This document shows positions 32,841 through 44,191 of a stretch of DNA of 64,000 nucleotides, in pieces. The stretch lies in NCBI RefSeq assembly GCF_026914265.1, contig NC_069136.1:35677406-35741405 (forward strand). Direction: 5' to 3'. The notes under the pieces were generated by a model that had not been told where the DNA came from, did no database searches, and was given only the letters and a program-made list of their open reading frames with translations. The position numbers and the translations under genes are program-made. Position 1 is the first letter of the stretch. Each line of letters starts with the position of its first letter. This stretch comes from Mya arenaria (taxonomy: Eukaryota; Mollusca; Bivalvia; Myida; Myidae).

Positions 32841-33261
32841 TTTGAGCTCACCTGAGCACGAAGCTTTTAGGATCACCTTACGTCCGTTGTCCGTGGTGTG
32901 TCAACCTGCTTCAAATGACATCTCCTAAACTATGCCAATTTTGATAAAACTTTACAAGAATGATCATTTGGTGACCCTATACTAAAATTGCTTTATTTGT
33001 TCTGCTTTTGTTGCACAAGATGACTATCATTACTAAAAATAAAAAAATCTTTAAGTGGCATATTCTTTTAAACCACTACGCCAAATTTGCCAAATAAGTT
33101 TACAGAAGTGATCCTTGGGTTATCCTTGACAAAATTGATTAAATCATTTCTTTATGATGCAAGAGATGGCAGTTGTCGCTAGAACATTATTGGATATTTT
33201 GACATGAACTAGTATACTAATTGTTCAGGTGAGTGTCTAAGGGCCCTCGGGCCATCTTGTT
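32841..33261 (+). repeat. Hairpin-ended element (AGCTCACC type), short copy
   Basis: Start 'TTTGAGCTCACCTGAGCACGAAGCTTTTAGGATCACC', end 'AAGGGCCCTCGGGCCATCTTGTT'. Decayed hairpins and two internal units are visible. Confidence 0.65.
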
Positions 33262-34073
33262 AATATACCCTTTCAATTTTTTTATATTAAGTTAAAAATA
33301 ACAGAAGCTATTAACATTTTCCCCCACTGTAATTGTAAACTATCAAAATGGCTGCCAGATTATTGTAAATAAGAACAATATAACTCTTATCAGATAGAAA
33401 AATTGGTGCTTTGAAAACTATATTGATATTTTATCTGTTTCTATGTATAGACGGCTTTGTAAATTTCATACAATGAATAGTTGGTTTTCTATTGAACTAT
33501 TACGCCATTTTGGCATAGAACGTAACCAAAGAATATGTACTTTGTGAAGTTGTTTAGGTGATGAGTTTCAGTACTGTTTCAGTCACTTTAAATCTACACG
33601 TAAAAAATATTTATAAATATTTTAAAATTCATCCTCTTATAAAATGGAAAAGTTAATGAATACGTAATATACATTTGTACTTTTTAAAGTTAGTATTATT
33701 TTGTAAAATTGTTATGAATAATTTTATTCATTATAAATCATGTCATGGATTTTTAATTACATGTAAATCTTAGTATTGTGCTATAGTCATAATTCTTTTA
33801 ACTACATTGTGAAAGTGTGACTTAGTGCTACTTTGACATAATATAATTGTTGTAATATCCTAAAATCTGTTGTAAGTTTTGTTGCTTGTTAATACAGTTC
33901 TACCGGTACTTGTTCTTAAGTTCATATTACTTTAGAAATTAATTATGTTAGATGTATGTGTTTACATCACACACAATTGTGATTCTACTGTATAATTATA
34001 TAAGTAAATATGTCCAATCTAGAATCTGTTTATACTGATTGCATAATTACCTTAAAGATCGCTCACTGTTTAG
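33262..34073. other. AT-rich, no gene seen
   Basis: No structure recognised. Confidence 0.4.
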
Positions 34074-34304
34074 CCCTTACAATGCTGGAACCGAGTATAC
34101 TCGTCTTTTGCAAACAGTGTAGACCCAGATCATAGGAGCCCTCTGATCAGGGTCTGCACTGTTTGCCTAAGGATATGGTTTAACACAAGTCCAACTTACA
34201 CTGGGAGAATCATTTCCACTATGTGAATATCCCAATATAAAATGTCAGATAATTAATATTCAAAAAGGAGAGGAGCAAACTTTAAATATTCAGCACTGTA
34301 AGGG
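34074..34304. mobile_element. 231-bp MITE
   Basis: Ends CCCTTACAATGCTGGA and TTCAGCACTGTAAGGG are complementary except for two positions. Inside, 'GTTTGCAAACAGTG'-like and 'CACTGTTTGCC' text forms a second inverted pair. Confidence 0.65.
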
Positions 34305-34836
34305 TTAGGTAGGATGTATAAAATACATGATATCACTAGGATTTGTTATCTTGTAAATGCAAGTAGTCACCAGCTTTTATTTTTGGCCTGGCCTCCACTA
34401 TAACTTTTTAACTTAAAATACTAACATTTTGCCTTACTAGATAACTCATTTTGCCTAAAGCATTATAATGTTATTGTAATACAGATTTAATGTTACATAG
34501 CTTTTCTGTTTAATGATTGACAAATTTAAGAACATACTTTTGATATTGACTCATTTATGATGCAATCTAAATTTTGCTACATATATCATTAATCATATAC
34601 TGTCCAAGCGCTGGGAATTTTATATTCTCTTTTTAAATAATCACGTTTGTAATAGAAAAGTAATTTTATGTCTGTTAAGATTTTTTTTATAGCTAGAAAA
34701 GCTATGTTAGTCTATTTGTTCGTATTGTAAACTATATTGTTAAAATCCAGTGACTTATTATAAGGCCAGAGAAAAAAAATATAAGATTCTCATCCGGATT
34801 TTTGTGACAAAAAGGGGCGGTGGACACTTTTTAAAT
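34305..34836. other. AT-rich, no gene seen
   Basis: No structure recognised. Confidence 0.4.
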
Positions 34837-36209
34837 TTTAGCTCACCAGAGCACAAAGTGCTCAGGGGGAGCTATTGTGACCGGCCTTAGTCCGTCGTCG
34901 TGCGGTGTGCGCCGTGTGTCAACTTTTTTACTTAAACATCTTCTCCTCTGAAACTGCTCAATGGATTTTGACCAAATTTCACAGGAATGATTCCTAGGTT
35001 TTCCTCTACCAAAGTTGTTTAAACCGTTCCAGTTGGTTGCATAAGGTCACTGGGTCAAAAATAGGTTTTCAAAATGCAACTTTCAAACATCTTCTTGTCT
35101 TAAACTACAAGGCCCAGAGCTTTCATATTTGGTATATAGCATCATTCAGAGATCCTCTACCAAAGTTGTTCAAATTATGCCCCTGGGGTCAAAATTGACC
35201 CTGCCCCGGGGGTCACAATTTTACATTGAATTATATTATATAAGGAAAAGTTCAAGCAACATCCTCTTTTGAACCGCTAATGGGAATTTAACCAAACTCA
35301 ACAGGAATGGTCCCTGGGTGGTCCTCTACCAAAATTGTTCAAATGGTTCTGATTGGTTGTATAAGTAGGTCATGGGGTCAATGGGGTTTTTAAAATGCAA
35401 CTTTCAAAAATCTTCTTGTCTGAAACTACAATGCCCAGAGCTTTCATATTTGGTATGTAGCATTATCTAGAGGTCCGCTACCAAAGTTGTTCAAATTGTT
35501 CCTCTGGGGTCAAAATTGACTCCGCCCTGGGGGTCACAATTTTACATTGAATTATATAAGGAAAACTTCAAATGACTTGAACCGCTAATGGGATTTTGAC
35601 CAAACTCAACAGAAATGGTCCCTGGGTAGTCCTCTACCAAAATTGTTCAAATGGTTCTGATTGGTTGCATAAGTACACATTGTCAAAAAAAAAAGGTTTT
35701 TAAAATGCAACTTTCAAAAATCTTCTTGTCTGAAACTACAAGACCCAGAGCTTTCATATTTGGTATATAGCATCCTCTAGAAGTCCTCTTCCAAAGTTGG
35801 TTTAAATTATGACCCTAGGGTTAAAATTGACCCCGCACCGGGGGTCACAATTTTACATTGAATTATATGAGGAAAACTTTAAATGACTTCTTATCTTGAA
35901 CCGTTAATGGGAATTTGAACAAACTCAACATTAACGGTCCCCTTACCACAATTGTTCAAATGGTTCTGATTGGTTGCATAAGTAGGTCAAGGGGTCAAAA
36001 AATAGGTTTTCTAAATGCAATTTTCAAAAATCTTCTTGTCTGAAACTACAAGTCCCAGAGCTTTCATATTAATTTGATGTATAACATCATCTAGAGGTCC
36101 TCTACCAATATTTGGTGGACAACATTAGTGGTCCTCTGTAAATGGCTCCATTGTGACCTTTGACCTTTTCCTAAGGTGAGCGACCCAGGGCCCTTTGGGC
36201 CCTCTTGTT
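34837..36209 (+). repeat. Full-length hairpin-ended element (AGCTCACC type), 1.37 kb
   Basis: 5' hairpin: AGCTCACCAGAGCACAAAGTGCTCAGGGGGAGCT. 3' hairpin: AGGGCCCTTTGGGCCCT followed by CTTGTT. Between them are four units of about 300 bp, each with 'CTTCTTGTCTGAAACTACAAG', 'CCAGAGCTTTCATATTTGGTAT' and 'GGTTCTGATTGGTTGCATAAG'. This is the best copy for defining the family. Confidence 0.8.
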
Positions 36210-37772
36210 ATTTTTCATTAACGAAAAACCGGAGAACAGTAATAAAAATTATTTAAAATTTTGAGAAAAAGGCATTCATCGTTACCCCGAACCTTTATTA
36301 TTATCAGCCATGTTTTTTTCATATCAGGGATGGTCTAAAACCCGTGGTGTCTGGAACAGTATATGTTCTGATTTTTTTACAAATAATGTTTTTTTTTTTT
36401 TTTTTTTTTGGGGGGGGGCAGGTGGTTTTGGACAGGGGCGGGCGTGGATGAGAATCTAAAATATTTTTTTCTATTGCCTAACTGTAAAATAACTTATATC
36501 TTGAAAAATAAAATCCTGCAAATACTTTCTACCTGTTGTTCTGTTACATGTGTGATGAACATTTCTGTGACTTGTTAAAATCCTATGGACAAATTTCTAG
36601 TCTAAATTAGCTTCTCAATTTAAATAACTTGTTCCTTCAAAATAGTGCATGGTTTGATATTGTACTATTTAAAATTTTAATTAATATAATCTCTAGTCCT
36701 GGCAAGTCTATGTTCTTTAAGTAAATTGAAATTAAAAGGTTTATTCATTTAAACATTTTGCAATGATTTCTGTTAGTTCACATCTTGTTAGAATGTTAAA
36801 ATGTTTTATACATGCATAGTTTATGCCTTGGTTAAATAAAATCTGAAATCTGTTATTGTGGGAAGTATCATACTATGTATTCGTGTTTCTGTTTGTAAAA
36901 CGTTTAATAAAAACTATTTAACATATACTGAAGTGTTTTATTTCTTTTTGTCGAAAACCAGGTCAAATCCTAGAAAAATCTTGTTAACACTCCGGAAGCC
37001 ACCTTTTTGAATCAATCTTGATGAAACTTGGTATAAATGTATTTACAGAGACATGGATATTTATGTTTCTGGTATTTAAAATTAAATATGTGTCCGGTTT
37101 TAATTTGGGACATGCTTGGTTGGGGAAAAAGTAGATCACTAGGTTTAATATTATATTAAAAAAAACTTGTTAACACTTTAGTGGTCACATTCTTGCATCA
37201 ATTGTCATGAAACTTGGTCAGAATGTTTGTCTGGACAATATGTAAGCCAAGTTCGATTTTGTGTCATGTGGGGTCAATGATTAGGTTGGCAAGTCAAGTG
37301 AAAGAGTAGATGTTGTTTTAGCCACCGCCAGACCCTGTTGTCTGGGTCAATGTAGGTCGCATTGTCCGAAGGTATCTTATCATGTGATGCGTCTGGTATT
37401 TCTTGTGTTTCAATAACATTTCCGATACAGAGTTTTAGTTAACTCGTGATGGGAGACAAGTGGACTATAGGATTGCTTGAACCCGGCCTTCAATCGTCCG
37501 TCATGCCGTCCTAGTACAACGTATTAAGAGATTTTATAGATACTGTTAACATATGTATATATATCTAGATCTATATATTTGTTGGCTTCTGAAAGCCCCC
37601 CATTACAATTTATACATATATACTAAGTAAAGGGGCATTATATATTATTGTAAAGGGGCATTTTTATAGACTTGATATACACATTTGTGGGTTTCGATAT
37701 ACACATTTGCGGGTTTCCGACTCTGCCCCTCACCATGGTCTCATTCAGTGACCCCGTAAGTGAAGGTATGTG

Positions 37773-37774
<2 letters not shown>
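36210..37774. other. AT-rich spacer with a poly-T/poly-G tract
   Basis: T-run then G-run at about 36389-36417. 'TTGTTAACACT...GAAACTTGGT' appears twice (36980-37040, 37167-37220), an old repeat. No genes. Confidence 0.4.
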
Positions 37775-37864
<90 letters not shown>

Positions 37865-38690
37865 CAAGAAACAATTAAAAAGTAACAACTGAACAAATCA
37901 CATTTTTTACGGTGTGGACTGCAACTGTGAACTAGAAGGGTTTTGCATGTTGCAAGGATGCCGCGATTGTAGTGCTGCAGACAGAGTGACTAGCGGTGTC
38001 TGCTCATTTGAGGGAACCTTTCCAAATTGCTGTTCGTAACTGGTGTAACGAATAACAAAAAAGCTGCAATGCGACGAAACCAGGTTTTTAATGATCGATA
38101 AAAACTTCAGCCTGTGTCTGTTTTTCTATTTTTAGGTACAGTGACAATGACCATAAGGACCCCAAATGCAATCCATTGAAAGGTATCCATAAACTCTTCC
38201 TTTATACCAAGTTGGGTCAGGATATGTCAACCCTAACTTAAATTATTTAATTACAACCATTTACTATTTTTAGTAACAGTGACCTTGACCTTTAACCTAG
38301 GGACCTCAAATGCAATCCCATGAAAGGTATCCATAAACTCTTCCTTTATACCTGGTTTGGTCAAGATATGTTGACCCTGACTAAAGATATTCAGTTTCAA
38401 CTGTTTTTCTATTTTTCGTAACAGTGACCTTGACCTTGACCCTAGGTACCCCAAATGCAATGCCATGAAAAGTATCCGTAAACTCTTCCTATAGACCAAG
38501 ATTGGTCATGATATGTCAATCCTTATAAAAGCTATTCAGTTTCAACCGCTTTTCTATTTTAAGTAACAGTGACCTTGACCTTGACCCTAGGGACCCCAAA
38601 CGCAATCCCATGAAAGGTCTCCATAAACTCTTCCTATTGACTAAGTTTAGTCACGACATCCTCTGTGAAATGATGTTCTTGTGTTTAATT
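37775..38690 (+). repeat. 'TA-box' element, longest copy
   Basis: (TA)n of about 88 bp (37775-37862), then a body nearly identical to 11278-11600. Four units of about 138-145 bp follow, starting at 38139, 38277, 38422 and 38567, each 'CAGTGACCTTGACC...CCTAGGGACCCCAAATGCAAT...CATAAACTCTTCC'. Same plan as the other tandem-array elements. Confidence 0.8.
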
Positions 38691-38756
38691 ACTGTTCAAG
38701 AACTATGCAAAACTGTACTAGAACAGTAACTGATCACTTTTAAGAACAGTTGTCCC

Positions 38757-39672
38757 AGCAAACATGCACATATGGGTCCCATATGGGCTGTATGTGGGCA
38801 AGCCCATATGGGCTTGCCCATAAAGGACCAATATGGGTCCCATAAGGGCAACGCCCATATGGGCTTGCCCATATGGGACCCATGAGGGTCCCTTATGTCG
38901 ATATGAAGTAAAACACTGGCCAATGCAACAAATATGTGTTTAGGAAATAGATATTTATATGTTTTGAGATGGGTGTAAGTCACTCAGATGATGAAAAACG
39001 CAGATAGTATTCTTTTGTTTGCCCTTATGGGTCCTCTGTGGGTCCCATATGGGCTCTGCTTATATGGGTTGGCCTATATGGGACCCATTAGGGTCCCATA
39101 TGCTGCTATGTAGTATAAAAATGATATTTCTGACACTCATCCCGAGTATTGCTTGCAGTTATCAAAGTTATGTTGTTTTTGTATTGTTTCGAGGCAATCG
39201 GGTGAAAAAAAAATGCACACATTGTTTGTACATGTACCTATATTGGCCCCATGTGGGTCCCATATGGGCTCGGCCCACATGGGAATGCCCATATGGGACC
39301 CTTGTGGGTCCCTTATACAGATGTATAGTGAAAAAAACCTGATCATTGCAAGGACAATGCGTTTGAGAAATATAAGTTTTGATATTATTTCAAAATGTTT
39401 TTCTTTTGACACAGAATCTCGAGATCGATGAGAAAAACGAAAAATAATTTTTATGGTTACCCTTATGGGTCCCATGTGGGCCCCATCTGGGCTAGGCCTA
39501 TATATATATATATGGGTCGTACCCATGATCGAGGGTCCCTTCATACTGCTGCATGTAGTAAAAAACATAGCTTAATGTGTTTTCATTGTTTATTAAAGTC
39601 ACACGGATCAGATAAAAACGCACGTGTATCCTTATGGGACCCATGAGGGACCCATTTGGGTAGCCCATATGA
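38757..39672. repeat. CCCATATGGG palindromic satellite, ~220-bp period
   Basis: It opens with CCCAGCAAACATGCACATATGGG. Five clusters of GGGTCCCATATGGGC and its complement lie at about 38770-38895, 39022-39103, 39246-39318, 39455-39537 and 39628-39672. They are separated by related 130-150-bp spacers containing 'ATGTAGTAAAAAA'. Each cluster is a nested palindrome. A similar block is at 50.3-50.7 kb. Confidence 0.85.
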
Positions 39673-40419
39673 AAATACAAAATGTTTACGGGTGTATAAG
39701 AAAAGATATTTTATCTTTTCTTTTTTCGTTTCGTAGGCATTATGACAAAAATAGTTTCCCATTCTGCCAACTCATTGCGTGTATAAATGGCACGTTTAAA
39801 TTTTTTATAATACAAAAAAAATACAAAATCCGCGCATGCGTATCACGAATTTCCTGTGCCGCCAGAAACAAGATCGGTAAATATTGGTTTCGAAAATCAA
39901 ATCGTTTTTATAAATAAACCAAGCTCCCGGGAAGTCCTGACATAATTATGTATTAGAGGTATTCCCTATTATAATTACCAACGTCTTTAAACAATATTTT
40001 AATTGTTGAAATATCACGAATGAATGGTAATTAATCTGATTCACCTTTTGTAACCTATTTTCGCGATTCTGGAAATTGAATAATCCATCGTTGAATACGA
40101 GATTTTGGGCATTGCAGTAGATTTTATATTTATTTTTTGAAATTTTGTTTCTGTTTTAAATTACCGTTTACCACTTGTATATATATTTACGCAATTGACA
40201 CATTTTTTTTTATCTAATCCACGTTTTCTGGCTTGCTCTCCTTTCTAAATTTGGACTTTGATTTCATGATATGGTAGAAATGCAATATGCCCTTCTCTGC
40301 TTAATGTAAGCAGTGTAAAGTTTTGAATCCCAAAAACCGTTGTGATTAGTTGAATTTGAGCTTTCTTGTTCAAATTTTTAGTACATTTTCTGCTGCTTAT
40401 TTAGCTTTTTTGTTTCATT
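39673..40419. other. Upstream region of the transposase ORF
   Basis: AT-rich with no clear terminal inverted repeat. 'TATATATATTTACGC' at 40178 could serve as a TATA-like element. Confidence 0.3.
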
Positions 40420-42555
40420 ATGAAGGATGCTAAATATTATAAGGACTATCGTAGTGTAAAATCAAAGGTTGCTAAACATTTATCTTCAATTCAGCTGGAC
40501 CTTTCCAATGCACATGATGATCATAATAAAAATTCTGACCCTAGCGCAGTTTCACCATCAGGGGACTCTTCTCAGCATAGTGAAGAAAGTTTGTTTTCAA
40601 ATCTGGGTCATATTCAACAGTCAGTGTCTGCATTTGAATGTGACCTCACTGTCCATGAGGATACTGTTGAAAACGAGTCGAGAGTATCTACTAGGTTAGG
40701 TCAAATTTGCCCCTCTGTTACTGACGACAGCATCTTTGATATAGATGCTGCATGTGAGAATAGGTGTCTTTCAGATTTTGATTCTGACTCGTCAGATGAC
40801 ACATTGGATGATTCAGAACTTGAAGATGATCTGCGTGTCTGGGTTTCACTGTTCAATATCCCAATAAATGCAGTAAGAGATCTCCTTGGAAAGTTAAGAA
40901 AATTCCATCCTAATCTGCCAAAAGATCCACGCACACTACTTAAAACAAAAATAAATTACGAAATAGAGAGTATTGGTACTGGTTCTTACCATCATTTTGG
41001 TCTAGAAAACTGTTTGTTGGAACAGATTCAACTTCAAACCGTATTGGATATAGGTGACATACCTCTAGTACAAGTACAGCTCAACATTGATGGTTTACCT
41101 TTGTTCAAAAGCTCAAGCACACAGTTTTGGCCTATATTAGGCAGAATATGTCGCCCTTTTGTTTCTAAGCCATTTCCTATTGGGATTTACCTTGGAAAGG
41201 AAAAACCCAATAGTGTAAACAATTACCTACAACGGTTGGTCAATGACATCACTGTAATGAAACATTCTGGTATGAAAGTGCCACAAACAGACCGGGTTAT
41301 TCAAGTGGAAATTTCTTGTGTAGTTTGTGATACCCCAGCTAGAGCATATGTCAAGCAAAATAAAGGTCACTCTGGGTATTATGGATGTGATAAATGTATA
41401 CAAAGAGGAAGGTACATAAACCACCGTGTTACATTTACAGAGACAAATTCAACTCTGCGAACAGATGTTCAGTTTGACGAAATGGAATATGCTGATCATC
41501 ACATAGGTCAATCCCCACTTTCCCGATCAGGTTTAGGTCTAGTTAGCCAGTTTCCTCTAGACTACATGCATCTTGTGTGTTTGGGAGTTATGAAAAGGCT
41601 TCTTTTGCTTTGGACAAGAGGGGTTGCTAGGCAAGGCTCAATATTCATTTCGCGTGTTTCCGACCGAATCTCTCATCTTGGGTCATTCTTGCCAAAAGAG
41701 TTTCTTAGAAAAGGTCGGTCTTTGCATGAAATAGACAGATGGAAGGCTACAGAGTTTCGAATGTTTTTAGTATACACTGGTCAAGTTGCACTCAAAGGAA
41801 TTTTGTCAAAAGAAATGTATGAACATTTCAGGTTACTGTGTGTTTCCATATATTGTCTATCAAGCCCAGTTTTATGTCGGCATTATAAGGACTTTGCAAA
41901 TGAACTTCTCATAACATTTGTGAGACAGTTTGGTCATTTATATGGAGAAGACCAGTATGTGTACAATGTTCACGGTTTAGTCCATTTAGCAGATGATGTT
42001 ATGAGGTTTGGTGAACTTGACAGCTACTCAAGCTTTCCTTTTGAAAGCTATTTAGGGAATTTGAAAAAGCTTGTTCGTAAACCTAACTACCCTCTTCAGC
42101 AAGTCATCAGAAGGTTGTCTGAGAAGTCAAATGCTACAAGAGAGCTGATCATTCTAAATACAGGAATTGTGAAGAAAAGGCATAATAATGGTCCACGCAT
42201 TCGTGAGTTTGTTGATCATTGTCAATTTGAAGAGGCCATTTTTCCTGGTTTTGTAATTTCGACCGAAAAGGGAGATAATTGTATTCTCTGTGGTGAAAAG
42301 GTTGGTCTGGTCAGAAACATTTTGACACCATCTGAGGAATCAGTTGACAGAGTCTTTGTTGTACAATGGTTTAGGTCTCATGTTGTCAGCTCCTTTTACA
42401 CAGAGCCCCTTCATTCCTCAGATTTAAGAGTGTTCAAAGTTTCCCAACTGTGTGATGATATTGCTACAGTTAGATTGCAAGAAGTCACATGCAAATGTGT
42501 TTTGATGCCATACAAAAACAATTCTGTTGTTGTTCCACTAATTCACACAATTTGA
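40420..42555 (+). CDS. tnp2/CACTA (EnSpm)-like transposase, intact
   Basis: A single uninterrupted frame of 711 codons. Residues 1-130 are acidic and Ser-rich (DFDSDSSDDTLDDSELEDD). From about residue 145 the transposase region starts (WVSLFNIPINAVRDLLGKL), with SIGTGSYHHFGLENCLL, then NIDGLPLFKSSS (Asp224 a candidate metal ligand), a Cys-rich knuckle (ISCVVCDTPARA, YYGCDKC), FPLDYMHLVCLGVMKRLLLLW (Asp381 a second candidate) and RWKATEFRMFLVYTG. Near the end FPFESYLGNLKKLVRKP could hold the acidic third residue. This order matches animal relatives of the plant tnp2/Transposase_21 group as I know them. Lack of stops implies recent activity or selection. A gene of DUF4806 type follows 1.6 kb downstream on the same strand. 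Confidence 0.75.
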   Translation: MKDAKYYKDYRSVKSKVAKHLSSIQLDLSNAHDDHNKNSDPSAVSPSGDSSQHSEESLFSNLGHIQQSVSAFECDLTVHEDTVENESRVSTRLGQICPSVTDDSIFDIDAACENRCLSDFDSDSSDDTLDDSELEDDLRVWVSLFNIPINAVRDLLGKLRKFHPNLPKDPRTLLKTKINYEIESIGTGSYHHFGLENCLLEQIQLQTVLDIGDIPLVQVQLNIDGLPLFKSSSTQFWPILGRICRPFVSKPFPIGIYLGKEKPNSVNNYLQRLVNDITVMKHSGMKVPQTDRVIQVEISCVVCDTPARAYVKQNKGHSGYYGCDKCIQRGRYINHRVTFTETNSTLRTDVQFDEMEYADHHIGQSPLSRSGLGLVSQFPLDYMHLVCLGVMKRLLLLWTRGVARQGSIFISRVSDRISHLGSFLPKEFLRKGRSLHEIDRWKATEFRMFLVYTGQVALKGILSKEMYEHFRLLCVSIYCLSSPVLCRHYKDFANELLITFVRQFGHLYGEDQYVYNVHGLVHLADDVMRFGELDSYSSFPFESYLGNLKKLVRKPNYPLQQVIRRLSEKSNATRELIILNTGIVKKRHNNGPRIREFVDHCQFEEAIFPGFVISTEKGDNCILCGEKVGLVRNILTPSEESVDRVFVVQWFRSHVVSSFYTEPLHSSDLRVFKVSQLCDDIATVRLQEVTCKCVLMPYKNNSVVVPLIHTI

Positions 42556-44191
42556 AGGTTTATTATATATATCTTGTCGCTTATTGAATTTTGTTTAATA
42601 TATGTTTCATGATAAACAAATTTGAAATTTATTTAAATCATTATTTTATAAAGTCTATTGGATGTTTCGTTTTGTTTGTGGTCGCTTATAGCGTGATGTC
42701 ACTGATAAATACGTTTTTAATACCGAAGATTTTACGAATGAATTGGGGAGCGGGCCTTTAAACAATGTAAACAAATACTCTTATTTTGACTGTTTGACTG
42801 GCAGCCAAAATACTGTAACAAATGAGAGAACATTATGGATGATTTTTGATATTATTTTGAATACTAACATATCTTGAATTTGATTAACGAATTATGCAGA
42901 GAGTGAGGAGTGACAGGTAGGATATGTTATAGAAATATGACAGGCCTTTTTCACCTCTTGTCCAGGGTCAGAATATCTGACCCTTCCCAATTCAAAAATA
43001 GGCTTTTTTCCAATTCAAAAGAAAAATTCCCAATTAAAACCCAGATTTTCACTACAAAAAAGGTTTTGGTAAACAAAGTACAGTTCTGCTGTATTGAGAT
43101 TGGAATATCTTGAGAGTATGTATTATTGTATAAGGGGATTTAAGCTTTAATTTGTAACTTAATTTTCCTAAATATTTAGCATAAAAATCCCCAATTAAGA
43201 CCAGGGGCCTGTATGATATGAAATTAATAATGAATAAGTTTGGTAAGATCATTAGCAAGTATGTAATATAGATTGATCAAAAGAGAACTAATAAGTATAG
43301 CTAGTTGAAATATGGTAATACATATGGGTGGTAAGAAAAGAGTCTGTGAGAAGGGACTATGGAGATTGATTAAGATGAAATAAAGTAACAGTTAGGTGTG
43401 AATTATGGTAATGAGAGAAAGAGAACATTATATATAGGTGTGAATTATGGTAATGAGAGAAAGAGAACATGGATTCTGGAATGGATGAATATGATTGACA
43501 GATAATGATGATGGAAGATTGGATATTGTAGAGGTGTTAAGTTTTGGAAATGAGTAGTAATTGGATGTAAGGAGTCATGTGATATAAGAAGGTGTGTTTA
43601 GATCTTGGAGGGAAAACTCAGAAAAAGTATATCAGTCAGTAAGAAGTTAGTATTAAGATTGTTAAGTTTGAGCTAGGTTGCAAGTTTTGGAATATTAAAT
43701 TAAAGGTTGGTTAAGTTTGAGCTAGGTTGCAAGTTTTGGAATATTAAATTAAAGGTTGGTTTCTTTATTTTTGTCACTAAAATCAAATTTGAAATGCGAT
43801 ATTGTTTCACAATGACTTTGTGAATAGGTTGTCCGCTGCTACTTATTGTTGGGTTATTGCAATAATAAATGTTTCGCATTCACCAGATAAACGTTGAAAA
43901 CAGGTATATTACTCCTATCCTGTTCGCCAGACGAACAAAGCTATTTATAACCATAATAAATAACACGGACAATTTTGTAGTGTAAACTAATGACCATTCA
44001 TAATGATTATTTTAGTATTTTTAACATTCACAAGTAAAAATGTGTAAAATGTAGGTTTGTCAACCCGTACATGCATGGTTTTAAAGTTACCAAAAGGTGA
44101 ATCAGAGACATAAAATATGTATTTCTTTATTTGTCTTACAAAGAACTGAACAATCAAATAACTATTTACCCTTCTTACACTAGGCACAATT
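42556..44191. other. Spacer between transposase and DUF4806 gene
   Basis: No genes. Two small direct duplications: 'GTGTGAATTATGGTAATGAG' at 43398 and 43439, and a 49-bp unit (GTTAAGTTTGAGCTAGG...) at 43661 and 43710. The region 43200-43660 is purine-rich on the plus strand. Confidence 0.5.

Noticed and set aside
36387..36417. T-run/G-run as a regulatory tract
   Set aside because: Homopolymers of this sort are common in AT-rich non-coding DNA and error-prone in assembly; no context supports function.
38757..39672. CCCATATGGG clusters as CRISPR or tRNA-like structures
   Set aside because: Spacers between clusters are related to each other and there is no cloverleaf; it is a satellite-like element.
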